The notes beneath the pieces are model-generated. The model made no database searches. It was not told the DNA's origin and was given only the letters and a program-made list of their open reading frames with translations. DNA of 64,000 nucleotides from Parelaphostrongylus tenuis. Its lineage: Eukaryota; Nematoda; Chromadorea; Rhabditida; Metastrongylidae. The stretch spans positions 213,280 through 277,279 of the forward strand of contig JAHQIW010007163.1 in NCBI GenBank assembly GCA_019055375.1, written 5' to 3'. Both the position numbers and the translations under genes were made by a program. This document shows, in pieces, positions 1 to 10,984 of this stretch. Positions within the stretch are counted from its first letter, which is position 1. Each line of letters begins with the position of its first letter.

Positions 1-843
1 TAATCTAGCGTTTCTGGCTAATTGCTCCGCAACATGCTAGACAACCATTTATGTTTTGACTTATTTGGAGGCCCACTCACAGAGTGATAAAATATATTGC
101 CGTGGAATGCCTCTAGAACCATTTTGTGCGAAGTTATATGGAATCGAAGGATTATAGGTGGAATATAGTTAACCTATGGCATCAGTGTTTGAGAAAACCT
201 GCAATTTTTTATATGTCCCATCATCACATAGTGTGCATCCCAACACTTCTTTTTTCAACTCAATTCCTCACAGTCGTCACCCATTAAGGTGTTGAAATTT
301 CTGTGTGAGCTTGGCCGTTGTTTCATGGCTCTGGTCCTCATCAATATAGTTCAATTTGATCAAGCAGAGCTTCGCTCAATTCCTAAGATAGTTGTGCCGG
401 AGTAGTATTAGGTCTTCAACATGCAGTCGCGAACTTTTCTATTAGATTTACAGAAGGAGCGCTTCCTAGGGAAGCTTGATACCAAATCTACAACCCTGGA
501 GTGATGGAATGTTCAGTGGGGCCGTGGCACGGTTAAATCAAAGCCTTGCATGAATTGAACATTACCTTAGCCACCGTGACACCTGCGTTCTCTGAGACCT
601 CAAACGCTGGTTTCTCAGAATAAATATTATCTCGATGTTTCCTGATAAACAAACACAGGATTTCTTGCAATATTCCACGTTTGCATCATTTTATCTATAA
701 TACTATTTGCTCAGATACGATAGCTGACGTTTGAGCAGTTTCGCCATCTTCTTGTTTGTTTATTTTCAACAGCTGACGAAAAGACGGTTTCGCATTTACA
801 GCTTGACATAATCTTACCTCAAAAAAAAAGCGATCCTGTCTCG
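1..843. other. Intergenic, 5' flank of receptor gene
   Basis: AT-rich sequence with no ORF or splice-bounded exon I can support on either strand. It ends at the ATG of the seven-transmembrane receptor, so the promoter of that gene should lie here, but I see no distinctive element. Confidence 0.5.
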
Positions 844-3800
844 ATGAGAGTCTCTTGTCTTTGGAACACTATTTTACATATCTTCAGGTCTCTAGCACTG
901 AGAGCATGGCGAAGTTTCTATGTCGAACTTTGTCTCCTCGGATTGGTTGTGTTCAACACTATTTTGCTGACAGTGCTTCTTTTCAAGGTTCGTGTTTATC
1001 ATATGACTAACCACTGAGGCAATGCTATAGAGTTCTCGTTTTTTTTTCAGACGAAAAGAAGTCTCTCAACGGCTACCGTGCTCTTTGTTTTCAATATCAT
1101 GTTCTCGAACTTGCTTTTCTTCTGCTCATTTGTTTTCTTCATGCGTGATCTGTTCAACGATAAATCTTATGGGAGCGTGAACGAGGATGTCAGTTTCATT
1201 CGGACCGCTTTAAAAAGTCTATTCATAATTATTTTAACCTACCAAGATAGAAGTTGTCAAGCATGACACACTGCACAGTGATTTGTGAGCTGTGACATAA
1301 GTAATACCTTTTGGAGTATAATCTCCATCTATACATTAACATTTGCGCACCATATGCATAATATTTCACCCACCGATCGCCGCCCCGCACTATAGGTACT
1401 AGGCATTGACGCGCCTTAATCGAGAAAAGAGTATTTAATTGGTAAATTGGGTTTCCGACGAAATATTGTTATTATTAAATGCTGGAATATCTCAGAAAGG
1501 ACTTCCTTAGAGATAATTCTAGCAAAAATAGCGCTCATGTTTCAAAAATTATGCACTTTTAAATGAAAAAACTATCGTTGAATACAGATTTCAAAACTGA
1601 GCTTGGTTCCTGGGAGAACCTTCAAGCACGTTTCACTTACTTAAAAAAGATAATGTTTTGTTTTCGGAGTAATTATTCATTGTTAAACTCTGTCGTGACT
1701 ACGTTAGTACTCTTGAAGTGAGATTTCGATCTTGGAGTTCTTTCACTTCCGCGGAAAGTTATCGGAATGTTTCTTATTAACGTAATTCTAGCAGAGATAA
1801 GGTTCTGTTGTACTGAAAATTCCTTATTTCGGAACTAAAACTTCATCGAAAGGATAACAACGCAATTTCAACTCTTTTTTTTCACATTTTTCTCCATAAT
1901 GTTTTGAATCTGCAACTTTAGGACATCTTTCTACAATGTACGACTTTAGAAGAAACTTATCTGTTAGTATTTTCAAAAGTACTTGAAGAAGGGGTAGAAA
2001 TGGAGCACACTGATCAATTTGACGAATCGCTTCAGCGACGACAAAGAGCTAAATTCTGTTAGAAAACTACCACATTGTCAATAGAGCACACCCACCAATC
2101 TGAGACTGCTTTGCGCGCCAGGCGAGATATTAACGCGGTCCGCAACGTGTAAAAGAAAAATTTATGCATATAAAGCATATAATTTTTGAAGGTAAGCGAT
2201 TTAAATCAATTCAGTATCTGGATAAGTCGCCGGAACTTGTCACTGCTGAAACGCTCCAGACGCATCTGTTCGCTTCGGACGAATTTCGGTGTGTGAAGAT
2301 TTGTTTACGAAAGCCTCTTTTTATTACATCGTTCTATCGTTTTCATCAAGAACTCTCACCAAATATTGTCCTTCGCAGTCCAATTTGATAAAAATTGTGT
2401 TTGCATATTTTTTGTGATTTAGGAAACACCTCATCCAAGAAACACTGTATTCGCTCGCTCAGAACGGCAGCCTCACTGGTCTCATTCATCTTCTCGTTCT
2501 TGTTTTGGTACGATTGAAAGCATTCGAACTTGTAGGATTTGCTCATGGTTACTTGACTAGCTGATACAATTCTCACCACTTCTAGGAAACCTTCAATATT
2601 TGACAAAAGGATTCTAGATAAAGTCTCGACGTTGATTAATCCCTCAAGGACATGCATTTCTCTTCAATTTTTAGCTTTGTTTAGGTGATTGAAATCAAAT
2701 CTGGCCTTAACAATGACTCGCGGTGGCCTACTGATATATTAAGTCACTGGCTATCCTCCCATATAAGTGTGGTACCATTTCACCAACAGCGAAAAGATAA
2801 AAGGCTTGGTTAATTTCGAGGGCGACTTCGTACCATCGACCATTGAATCGTCGACCGTGTGTGCCGCAGTGCACCTCTGACCGCTGCGTCACACGCGCTC
2901 TCAATATCTAATAACTTACTTGAAACCAATCAATATTATTATTCACATGATAATGATAGGACAAAATTCGTCGGGAAAGTTTTTTACTATTGAGAGTACG
3001 CGTGTTTGTAGTTGTTATCATGTATTTGAATGAGATATTGGAAATTGACTAAATTGATATTAAGTTAATTATCAGAAATCATGAGGAATTATGTTTTGCA
3101 CTATTATAGTTGGTGATAAACCGTTCCATGTCTGGAAAAACTATTCATCTCTCCCGAGTTTCGGTCATTTCCGTTTTTTCCTGTGTGTGGATTTTTCTGA
3201 TTCTGTCACACCTTCTTTTTTCTACTCTTCAGGTAGATTTCTGACTTTTCTATCCTTGCCATGACTCTCCTCATTTGAAGTGTTTTCAGATAAGCGCGAT
3301 CCAGAATCTTGACGAACTTTTTTCTACTCTTTCAAAAGGCAAAACATATCTTCAGTGTGAACAGTAAGTTGCTCTCACAAGAACAAAATGATTTTTTACA
3401 CTGGCACAGTAAATTTTCGGCGCCTGTTTAGAGTTCATGCTTTTTCTCAAAACAATTTTTTACTTTTTATTGTGCGATTCTGACCATCACTCTGAGGATG
3501 TCTTCTGGGAGTTCACTGTTTGATATCTGCGCATGAGAATTTTACCTATACCTACTTTAACCTCTAATGACATAAATGGCAGCCAGCAGCACCCGTTCTT
3601 TACAATCAATGAGTTCGTGAAGATAGTTACAAAATAGAAACTTTTCCAGGTAATGTAAACATCTTGTTGGTTGATATCGCTGAATGATGGATCTTTATGG
3701 AATAAATTTAGGATTTCTGAATACTTATTTATCTGCAATCAGACTAATCATCGTTTTATAGAACAATTCGGTCCGATTATGCTGAGATTGCTAGTCAGTG

Positions 3801-6166
3801 TGATCGTACAGCAGTATTTCACGCCTTTGGCGCATACCTTCTTCGTGGTCATACACTTTTCACTCTATTTTTTCTCTCCGCTTCCATTGTGATCTTCACG
3901 ATTACGGTTGCTTATCACTGCCGCGTTCGCCGACAAAACTTCTTACAAAGCGCGATACGGTGAGTGCTTTGGAATGAAAGGCTTGTTTTTGCGCGAAAAA
4001 CACTGGATGTTAGAGAAGAGAAATTGCAGAACTCTTGTTAGGTGAGGAAAAACTAGTAGTAATGGAATTTTTGTACAAGACCTGACCTGTGCTAAAATCA
4101 TTCTTCGTAACGAATGAACGACTGTTTCGTACTTAGACAAATTTCCACTGTGTTTCAATTCTAACTGTTGTGTTTTATATTTCTATCTAAAGAAAAATAC
4201 TGAAATCAAGTTAGTTGGAATTGGAAAACTCCTTTTCAAGGTTTCAAGCCTCTATCAGCCCATACCTATTTATCACTAATAACGGAGTGAACAAAATTTC
4301 TAGTACTTCTCATGATTTTATGCCTTCAGGGATCAATCTCCCCATCGACGGCGAGAGAAACTGTTCCATACGCTGATTTTCTCCATAGCAACATTTTTTC
4401 TATCCGTCTTAGGTCAGACCTACATTGAAATCGCTGTGTTTTGGGTGAACGACAGAGAAGAAGTAGCAACACTTACAAAATGGTGAATCCAACGTCTTTA
4501 TAAAAAAAAATAGGAGTAAAGCTCAAAATCTCAAATTCTCACATATCTTGGTTGCGAAAAATCCTTTGAGAAGGAGAATTCGATAAACGCTTGAAAGTTG
4601 AGTTTTCGCTTCGTTGTTCTCTTAAGTGCTTTTTTCTTTCTGATAGATCTACTCTATTATCCGGCACGATTTCGTGAGGGACCTCTTTTGCTAGACAAAA
4701 ACTTCTATAAAGTTTTGGTTTCTATATGCACTTTTGAAGAAGGTTTTCACATCGTGATGTCAAAATACTTTTCCCTGTCCTATTAACAACCATTGAAAAG
4801 TGAAAATCTAGAGGGTTGAAAAATGCATATGGTTTTTTAGGAAACTTCTCTACAGCGTTTGTAACAGGAAAATTGAAGTTATGTTTCACACGCGTCGTGC
4901 GTTGTCGTACAAATTTTCGTTATTTATTTGGCAATTTTTTCTCCGTTGCGTCAAGATTCATTTGGTTTCCTATAAAAATTCTACAGCAGGCTGTATTTTA
5001 ACGTAACACGCCTTAGGTTTTTCATTCGCATTTCAAATTGCCAAATAAACCTGCTGCTAAGCCTAAGTCTAAGCCCAAGCAGACTAAGCCCAAGTACGAG
5101 AAGCATATGAACATGTAAAGGACATGTTCAACTATCAGAGTCATATGTTTTTTCTAACTTCTCTGTCAATACGGAGAAGAATCCTAAATTCAATTCAAGA
5201 GTCGCATCCACCGGCTCAGCCCTTCTAACCGACAAAAAATGCGTGGCCTGATATAATCTCAATCTTATTTTCTCTGCTTCACTGCATTGAAATGGTCTTT
5301 CCAGAAAATAAGCATTGGCATCTCCGAATTATACGCTATCGGATGGTCACTTTTAATCCAAGGAAAAGCTCTGTTCCGTGAGAAATATGTGTGTATGAAT
5401 TACAAAGTCTTTCTTTTTGTTACAGCGCTTTGAAGGAGCCTTTCTAAGGAGCAAATATGTTGTAGAGTTTGCCGAGATTTATGCTATCAAATGGTCACTA
5501 GCAGTTTAAGGAAAGGCTTTCGTCCTGCGAGTTGAAAGGGCGATAATAGTAAAAATGCACGGCACGGGTGAAATATAATTTTATATTGAATGCTGCGACA
5601 CCGTAGAAAGACCCTTTAAAAAATAGTGTGTGTAGCAGTTGTCTAAGAATTGAGATGTACTTAAATGATATGATTTGATTGTAATACTCTTAAGAAAAGT
5701 TTTTGCCCAGTGAAATAAGTCCCCTCAGAAATCCGTGCCAAATAATGAAAGACAGCTTTTAATTTCAAATACATAAATAACAGCTGATTATGATTCAGAT
5801 ATTTATTTTTTCATGTGGCGAAAAAACCTCCGATTATTGATTTGTCTATTGAGCAGTACGGTATGCGATCAAGTAGACTGCAAACTTTTCAGGTATCATT
5901 TTGCACGGATCGCTGCGTTCGTCGACCCTGTGCTAAATCCGCTGATAGTCGTCGCAAGGACGCCCGCCCTCAGGCGACAGGTTCGGATCAATCCTATGGC
6001 AGATCTTTTTGAAACAGAGCTTCCTCTATTATTTTTTGAAGTTTTACAAGTCCTCAACAATAAAATGCTCAAAAGGAATTATACTCACCTATCAGTAGTT
6101 TTTCACAAAACTACTGGAAAATTCATTGTCTCATTTGGAATGGTTGTCACATTATCAAGGATATAG
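844..6166 (+). CDS. Rhodopsin-type seven-transmembrane receptor, 9 exons
   Basis: Predicted 428-residue G-protein-coupled receptor, plasma membrane, ligand unknown. Exons: 844-987, 1051-1188, 2215-2288, 2423-2531, 3110-3232, 3290-3363, 3762-3959, 4330-4482, 5893-6166. All eight junctions keep phase, use GT/AG, and the sum (1287 nt) is an exact number of codons. Hydrophobic segments lie near residues 25-47, 57-78, 134-150, 174-193, 250-272, 299-322 and 340-360. The last contains DPVLNPLIVVARTPALRR (349 onward), the TM7 D/NP-x-x-NP-like signature followed by a basic helix 8. TM5 is followed by a basic loop (YHCRVRRQNF) and HRRREK before TM6. No DRY motif follows TM3, so it is a divergent class A member. 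Subfamily is not recognised; it may be a nematode chemoreceptor or peptide receptor. The start was chosen as the ATG opening exon 1, which leaves a short N-terminus. The 1.4-kb intron 8 and the last acceptor are the least certain points. Confidence 0.82.
2628..2902 (-). repeat. SINE family A copy inside receptor intron 4
   Basis: Diverged copy of the tRNA-headed SINE seen intact at 40005-40292, in reverse orientation. Shared blocks are the 3'-end block near GTTGATTAATCCCT, AATGACTCGCGGTGGCC, and the tRNA-like head ending CGTCACACGCGCTC. It lies wholly inside intron 4 (2532-3109) of the receptor gene. Confidence 0.75.
5290..5640 (+). repeat. R1 dispersed repeat, two diverged units
   Basis: Two related stretches, about 5300-5400 and 5455-5640, share blocks such as ACGCTATCGGATGGTCAC versus ATGCTATCAAATGGTCAC, followed by AAGGAAA and a CTG/GTCC..TGAGA block. 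Related units recur at 13925-14085 (-), 14360-14430 (+), 17330-17760 (+) and 63600-63845 (+). They lie in receptor intron 8. No coding potential is seen. Confidence 0.5.
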
Positions 6167-7090
6167 AAATAATTTTTCAAAAGTCAGCTCTCTACATGAC
6201 TCTAAAAATTTGCTGTGACCTGGAGTTCTTAATCATACTATTATTAAGGGTGTTTTCTTGAGACCACGCTCAAATTTCAATAGATCTCTGGCCCAACACA
6301 ATCCCATGCAGTCACAAAAATAGTCTATATTCATTCTTAATCGCAATTATACATAGATAAACTTTACTAGATCACAAAGCTGTTGACTGAATAATTAGAT
6401 ATGACACTGTATGTTGAGACTGAATTCCGAGAAAGGCGAGTTCGCCAAAATGGCAGCCAAGAGGATATTTTCAAGAAGATATACCAATCTCGCGCGAGCT
6501 CTGTGCGTTGGTTGTACGTGTAGACAACTGCTTCCAATCGACTATGTTTGCGACCTCGCTCAAAAATTCGGTGTGGTCTCAAACAATATGTTGAGCCTTT
6601 CAATGGCTGGTATAGCATTTCTTGCAATATACGTACGTGTCGGCATTCTTTAACGCCTCATTAGTACGACATGCCCTACGGCTCATTCCTTCCTACTAAT
6701 ATTAGTAGTAGCGGTGAAGCGTAGGGCATGTAGGCAATTAATTATGAAATGCGAAAAATCTCATAAAACTAAGGAACTGGACTGAATATATATATAACTG
6801 ACCACCATCCAGCAGAGTAAGTAGTGCTGTGGTCGGACAGGGCACAAAGAATAGGATTTCCATCACTAATCTCTTTCCTTCTGAACAGCAGCCGTATAGA
6901 TACCAGGATCTTATTGTTGCTATGTGCACACACCTATACGAACACGTACTTTTCCCATTTCTGCACTATTTATGGTTTTCCTAACTGCACTAAGAATTTA
7001 GCTGATACATTCTTATGCAGGAATACCAGTTCCTTGATTGTATAGCTATAATATGAGGGTAAAAAAAAGCTTAGAGACTATTTTAGAGGC
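6167..7090. other. Intergenic after receptor gene
   Basis: No supported gene. The 6411-6653 reading frame lacks domain content and splice context. The block near 6260 (GACCACGCTCAAATTTCAAT) recurs near 63170, so part of this is repeat. The nested palindrome at 6670-6730 is listed separately. Confidence 0.4.
6670..6730. repeat. Nested palindrome (cruciform-capable)
   Basis: Outer arms CATGCCCTACG and CGTAGGGCATG are perfect inverted repeats of 11 bp. Near the centre lies a perfect 16-bp palindrome, CTACTAATATTAGTAG. The whole could fold into a long interrupted hairpin or be the remnant of a short foldback element. Confidence 0.7.
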
Positions 7091-7094
7091 TTTA

Positions 7095-7235
7095 TATTTG
7101 TTGGTGTTTAGTTACGAACGCAATGGACATCAATACGGACTTACACATCGTCATACAAGACAAAGTCTCGCCGAAGCGGAAGCGTACATGGCTCAATGAA
7201 ACGCAAAGCATCGCGCCATGAACGACCCTGTGATG
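7095..7235 (+). pseudogene. Possible decayed coding fragment
   Basis: After a TTTAG acceptor-like site an open stretch reads YERNGHQYGLTHRHTRQS and onward for 28 codons. It meets one TGA, continues for 14 codons (NAKHRAMNDPVMSK) and stops. The protein-like composition with a single internal stop suggests a broken gene or transposon piece. No family is recognised. Confidence 0.2.
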
Positions 7236-7239
7236 TCGA

Positions 7240-8010
7240 AGTGAAATTGATAAAACCGAATCGCCCGGTGGGATTCTTAAACGACGATCGTACTTTATCA
7301 TATTTTATCAATCCAAAACACAGATCTAGAAGGATCCTGCCGTACTCTGCACATCAATGTCTTTATTAACGTAATTCGCAAAAGTCTGCTACAATAACAG
7401 CTGCAAGATGAAGCAAGACGCGAGGCGTCTTGTAATTTATGCTCCGATGATTTTGCTTTATAGCAAAGAAACGCTCATGAACCTTTATTTGAAATGATAT
7501 ATACTATATGATGTATGCAATCTTCAGTGTTGTACTAGAATCAGTAATATAATCTCAGCGATTTGCTCCATCTTCTTCGTAGACCACATTGCATTTCTTT
7601 GATGTGCTCTATTTTTCTGATCATGTTTACTGATGGTAAACACTTGAAACGAAAGCAGTTGACTAAAATTAAAATGACTTACAATTAACGATTCTTCTCA
7701 ACCATCAAGCTTTACGTTTCAGGCATCACGTGCATGTTCTTTCCGGCGAAGTCACGATTCTCAGACGTATAATTCTGTTGTTTGATTGCATAAATGACTT
7801 GAAGAGTTACATGGTTTGAGCGACTCGATGAAAAGCCTTTGATGATCATAGTGACAGAATCCCTCAACGAAAGCGCTGTATTTGCGAAATCGGGATCAGA
7901 TTGGCGAAATCCACATGAAACCCGATTAATCTCAAGTTTTAGATACAGATGAGATAGATATCAAAAAGAGACGTGAATTCAATGAAATAGCACTTGAAAC
8001 AAAGTTATAA
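7240..8010. other. Intergenic, nothing recognised
   Basis: AT-rich, no exon with splice context on either strand and no repeat that I could match elsewhere in the window. Confidence 0.4.
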
Positions 8011-8019
8011 CTGCGGTAC

Positions 8020-8420
8020 TAACTTTGGTCACACTGGGAGAGATCTCTGTCTAGAATGTGTTGCGTTCCATAGATCTTTGACCCTTTCGTGACGGCGGCC
8101 TTTTCCGACCGGCGGGCGGATCGGAAGGCGACGAAGAGCGGGCTGCCAAGGCGCGCTCATGCGATAGTTTTTTTACACTTGATTCAAATTTTTATCGCCA
8201 CTAGAGGGGTTTAGCTATCTCTTGGGACAACTGGGTGTTTTATCACTGAAAATACGTTTATGGAATCTAATAATATATCTTGAGCCTCTCATAAGATCTG
8301 TCATAGCACTTATTCGGTCTCCGACACGGGCCTCGGCATTATAGCCTCGTCATTAGCACGGTAGCTTTCGGTCCCGTCAGTCCTTGGCAGAGGGATATAT
8401 ACCTTACATATGCTCGAGAT
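8020..8420. other. GC-rich block of unknown origin
   Basis: An abrupt GC-rich stretch (GGCGGCC, CCGACCGGCGGGCGG, CGGGCTGCC) and a second near 8320-8390 (GACACGGGCCTCGGC, TTTCGGTCCCGTCAG) stand out from the AT-rich surroundings. No reading frame or RNA structure is supported. Decayed transposon is the simplest reading. Confidence 0.3.
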
Positions 8421-8449
8421 ATGTTAGTAAATTATATATTGCTTTGAGG

Positions 8450-9015
8450 AAGATCTATGAAAGGAGCAGGATGTAAACGTTTACAGAATTTCGTTCATCG
8501 GCAGTCATATTTTTCATTGCGGCAAAGTTTCTGACGATCAAAAGCTAACTATATGATACCAAGAAATCCGCTGTGAGGTTGGAACAACACACTTCGAAAG
8601 CAAAACATTATCATTTCCCGTTATTACAGCGTATTTTGAAAACGTTTTCACAGATCAAGCTCAGTACTAAATTTTTCATTGCTCAAGCTTACTAATAATG
8701 TAAAGAAAAAGTCCTTTTTCGAAAAAAAAAATCAAGGAATCACGAGCATATTCCTCTAAATCCGACTTCCTTGCCCAGAAATACTATCCGAAAGCAAAGA
8801 TCTTCAACACGATTGGGGGCTTATCTTATTGAAAATTCGTTCATAGAAGTCGTTCCAATGGTAAATTTCTTTTATTTAGCGTTAATATTCTCTGATAATT
8901 GAAATTTACTACATGATGCGGATAAATTCATTATGAAGTTGGAACAACGTACTACAAAGAAAGACGCCATTTTTATTTTTTATGGTTAGGACAAGATATT
9001 ACGCACATCTTTCAC
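8450..9015. repeat. Diverged tandem duplication, about 370-bp period
   Basis: Two stretches share ordered blocks: TTCGTTCAT near 8490 and 8838; CTATATGAT versus CTACATGAT; and GAGGTTGGAACAACACAC versus GAAGTTGGAACAACGTAC (about 8575 and 8935). The order and spacing fit an old tandem duplication. Confidence 0.45.
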
Positions 9016-9019
9016 TAAC

Positions 9020-9765
9020 TAAACGTAATTTTAGAATCAGGATCTTGCGCATGAACAGACTAAGAAGAAATTTTCAATAACAGCAGGAAGTATGCTCCTT
9101 TTTTCGCGATAATTTGATTCTCCTTGTATGTACACTTTAAAAGGCACTGGCTTGAATTTTTTTAAAAACTTTATTTCAAACACATATTAGCTTTTTCAAT
9201 TTTTACAGTCATTTAGTAAGAATATTGTTCATTCAAAACTTCAATTGACCGGATTTCTATTGAGGAGCGCACCAATCTTCGTAGCCTTTTTTAACGGCCT
9301 GGAGTTGAAAATCGAAAACGAAGGTTTGCAAAAGGTTGAAAGATTCAAATTCAGACCGTGATCAGAAATTGGTTTACTCCTTACCTAGTTACCTGCCAAT
9401 TTGTTCAAGGTATCGTTAATGAATCAAGAATGTTGCCCGCGAACTAATAAAAAAGTGGAAAAGTTGTAGCCATGTGTTTTCAAAGTTTGCGACGGTATAA
9501 TTTTTTCAATTTTCTCGAGCTGATTGTAGTTTTTGGAGCGCTTAGAAATCGCATTCAAGGCAAAATTCATAATATTTTTTCATTACATCAACCCATACTG
9601 ATGAAAATGGCAAGAGAAGTTGTCTCGGACAGCATCAAAGCATGAGATACAACAGGATGTGTGGACTCTTCCGCTCAAATCACAGATCAATACATGCGAT
9701 GATGAGCTACTCAAATGTATTAGTGAATCTTTAGTTAAATGAGAGATCCACTACGAGGAAATTGT
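9020..9765. other. Intergenic, nothing recognised
   Basis: AT-rich with no supported exon, repeat or RNA. Confidence 0.4.
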
Positions 9766-9769
9766 GCTG

Positions 9770-10050
9770 GTTTAGTGGTTTTGTTCCCTGGAGTCCCGAG
9801 GCAACCCTAACTGGGGCTTCCTCAGCTCCTCACCACATTCGAGCAGCCGCCGACCCTTGTGAATGAGAGAGAGTTACCACCTCGAGACTAGTAGCTCTCA
9901 AGACCTTGTACGGTTTAGCCTGAAGTGGGGTTTCAAGTAGAAACGTTACACCCCTTCTCAGTATGATTCGTCATGCTGAGGGCTGAATCTCCGTTATAGT
10001 TCACAGTCCGACACTCAGGAACACCTCCTGGCCACGATGACGCGGTAAAT
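9770..10050. other. GC-rich structured block, probable repeat
   Basis: About 280 bp of much higher GC than the flanks, with sharp edges, several short inverted matches (for example CTCAGTATGATTCGTCATGCTGAG) and no ORF on either strand. It looks like an inserted non-coding mobile element, but I find no second copy in this window. Confidence 0.35.
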
Positions 10051-10286
10051 TATTGAGAGGAGATTTCTGATTGCAGCAAAAACTTAATAATATTTTGTAA
10101 AGAAAATATCGTGCACTGTTGCAAAAAATGAGCCACTATAGTAGTTTTGACGTTCAAGAACGGCTGTAAAGTATTCCGATGAGTGTTCGAGTAGCTTATT
10201 ATTCGATTGCAGTGTGAACCTCTATATTAAGGCAGTGTGACATGTTCGCTTGTTGTACAAATGCCCCAAACTCCTATGCATGCTGG

Positions 10287-10850
10287 AAGTTTGGGGAAAA
10301 AGTTCTGAGGAAATGCTTGTAAATTTTTGGGTGTAGGACATTCTTTGTGTTTATAGACTCATTCGAAAGCCCATCTTCTCCCGCGTTGATTGGTGTATTA
10401 TCTATCTACTTATTTCAAGATGGACTTAACAAGCGAGCAAATTAGGTTGTTGATGATGTATGAATGGTTGTTGGGTCCAAATGCAATGGTGAAATGAATG
10501 CATCAATCTGGCTTGGGGCGATGACACAGTTGGCAAAAGGCAAACTTTCTTCAGCTTCGTCAAACTTTTTGAACCACCTGTACACTGCACCGTAGTTTTG
10601 CCAACTGTCTTCGCCCCGAGCCAGATTGATGCGTTCTCTTGCCACCATTGCATTTGAGCTTAACAACCATTCGTGCATCATCAACAACCTAATCTGCTCT
10701 CTTATTGATTCCATCTTCAAACAAGTAGATAAATTATATACCAATCAACGCGGGAGAAAACGGGCTTACAAATGAGCCCAAAATCCCAAAAATGGCCGAC
10801 ATTCAAAAAAGTTACAGGCATTTGCTCAGTACTTTTTCCCCAACCTATTA
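10287..10850. mobile_element. Foldback mariner-type element
   Basis: Two inverted arms (about 10287-10550 and 10590-10850) surround a short centre. Each arm is the 5' end of a mariner-type element. The tips are TTGGGGAAAAAGTTCTGAGG (left) and its near complement ending ACTTTTTCCCCAACC (right). Each is followed by the first part of a transposase. The right arm, read on the minus strand, encodes the N-terminal helix-turn-helix region: MESIREQIRLLMMHEWLL, then YRWFKKFDEAEESL. The left arm carries a more decayed copy. There is no catalytic domain, so it could move only with help in trans. Confidence 0.75.
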
Positions 10851-10852
10851 CC

Positions 10853-10971
10853 ACTGCAAGGCAGTTTAGTGCCTGGAGAAATTTTCGCACTTGTTCTCTT
10901 TCGTTCTGAATTGATGGAAGTCTCTCGTGCATAGCTCCATTTTCGAATATCATTTTCCCATCGTTACTCAT
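10853..10971 (-). CDS. Possible first exon of an unknown gene, abutting mariner
   Basis: On the minus strand, AAAATG is followed by 40 codons beginning MSNDGKMIFENGAMHERL and ending ALNCLAV, just before GTAATA. That GT could be a donor, but it lies exactly at the tip of the foldback mariner element, so the downstream part may have been displaced. Composition is protein-like. No family is recognised and no continuing exon was found. Confidence 0.22.
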
Positions 10972-10984
10972 TTTCAATTATGAA

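Noticed and set aside
310..345. Extra hammerhead on the minus strand (UUGAUGA..GAAAC).
   Set aside because: C3 is changed and no stem I or stem II pairing supports it.
6411..6653. 80-codon plus-strand ORF after the receptor gene.
   Set aside because: No splice context, no domain and a mirrored open frame on the other strand.
6693..6708. TAATATTA inside a palindrome, like the origin nonanucleotide of some small circular DNA viruses.
   Set aside because: There is no Rep-like ORF nearby, and in such origins the motif lies in a loop, not within a continuous palindrome. Chance is more likely.
8310..8400. Extra hammerhead on the minus strand (CUGACGG..GAAAG).
   Set aside because: There is no room for a stem II loop between the two core boxes and the core lacks A9.
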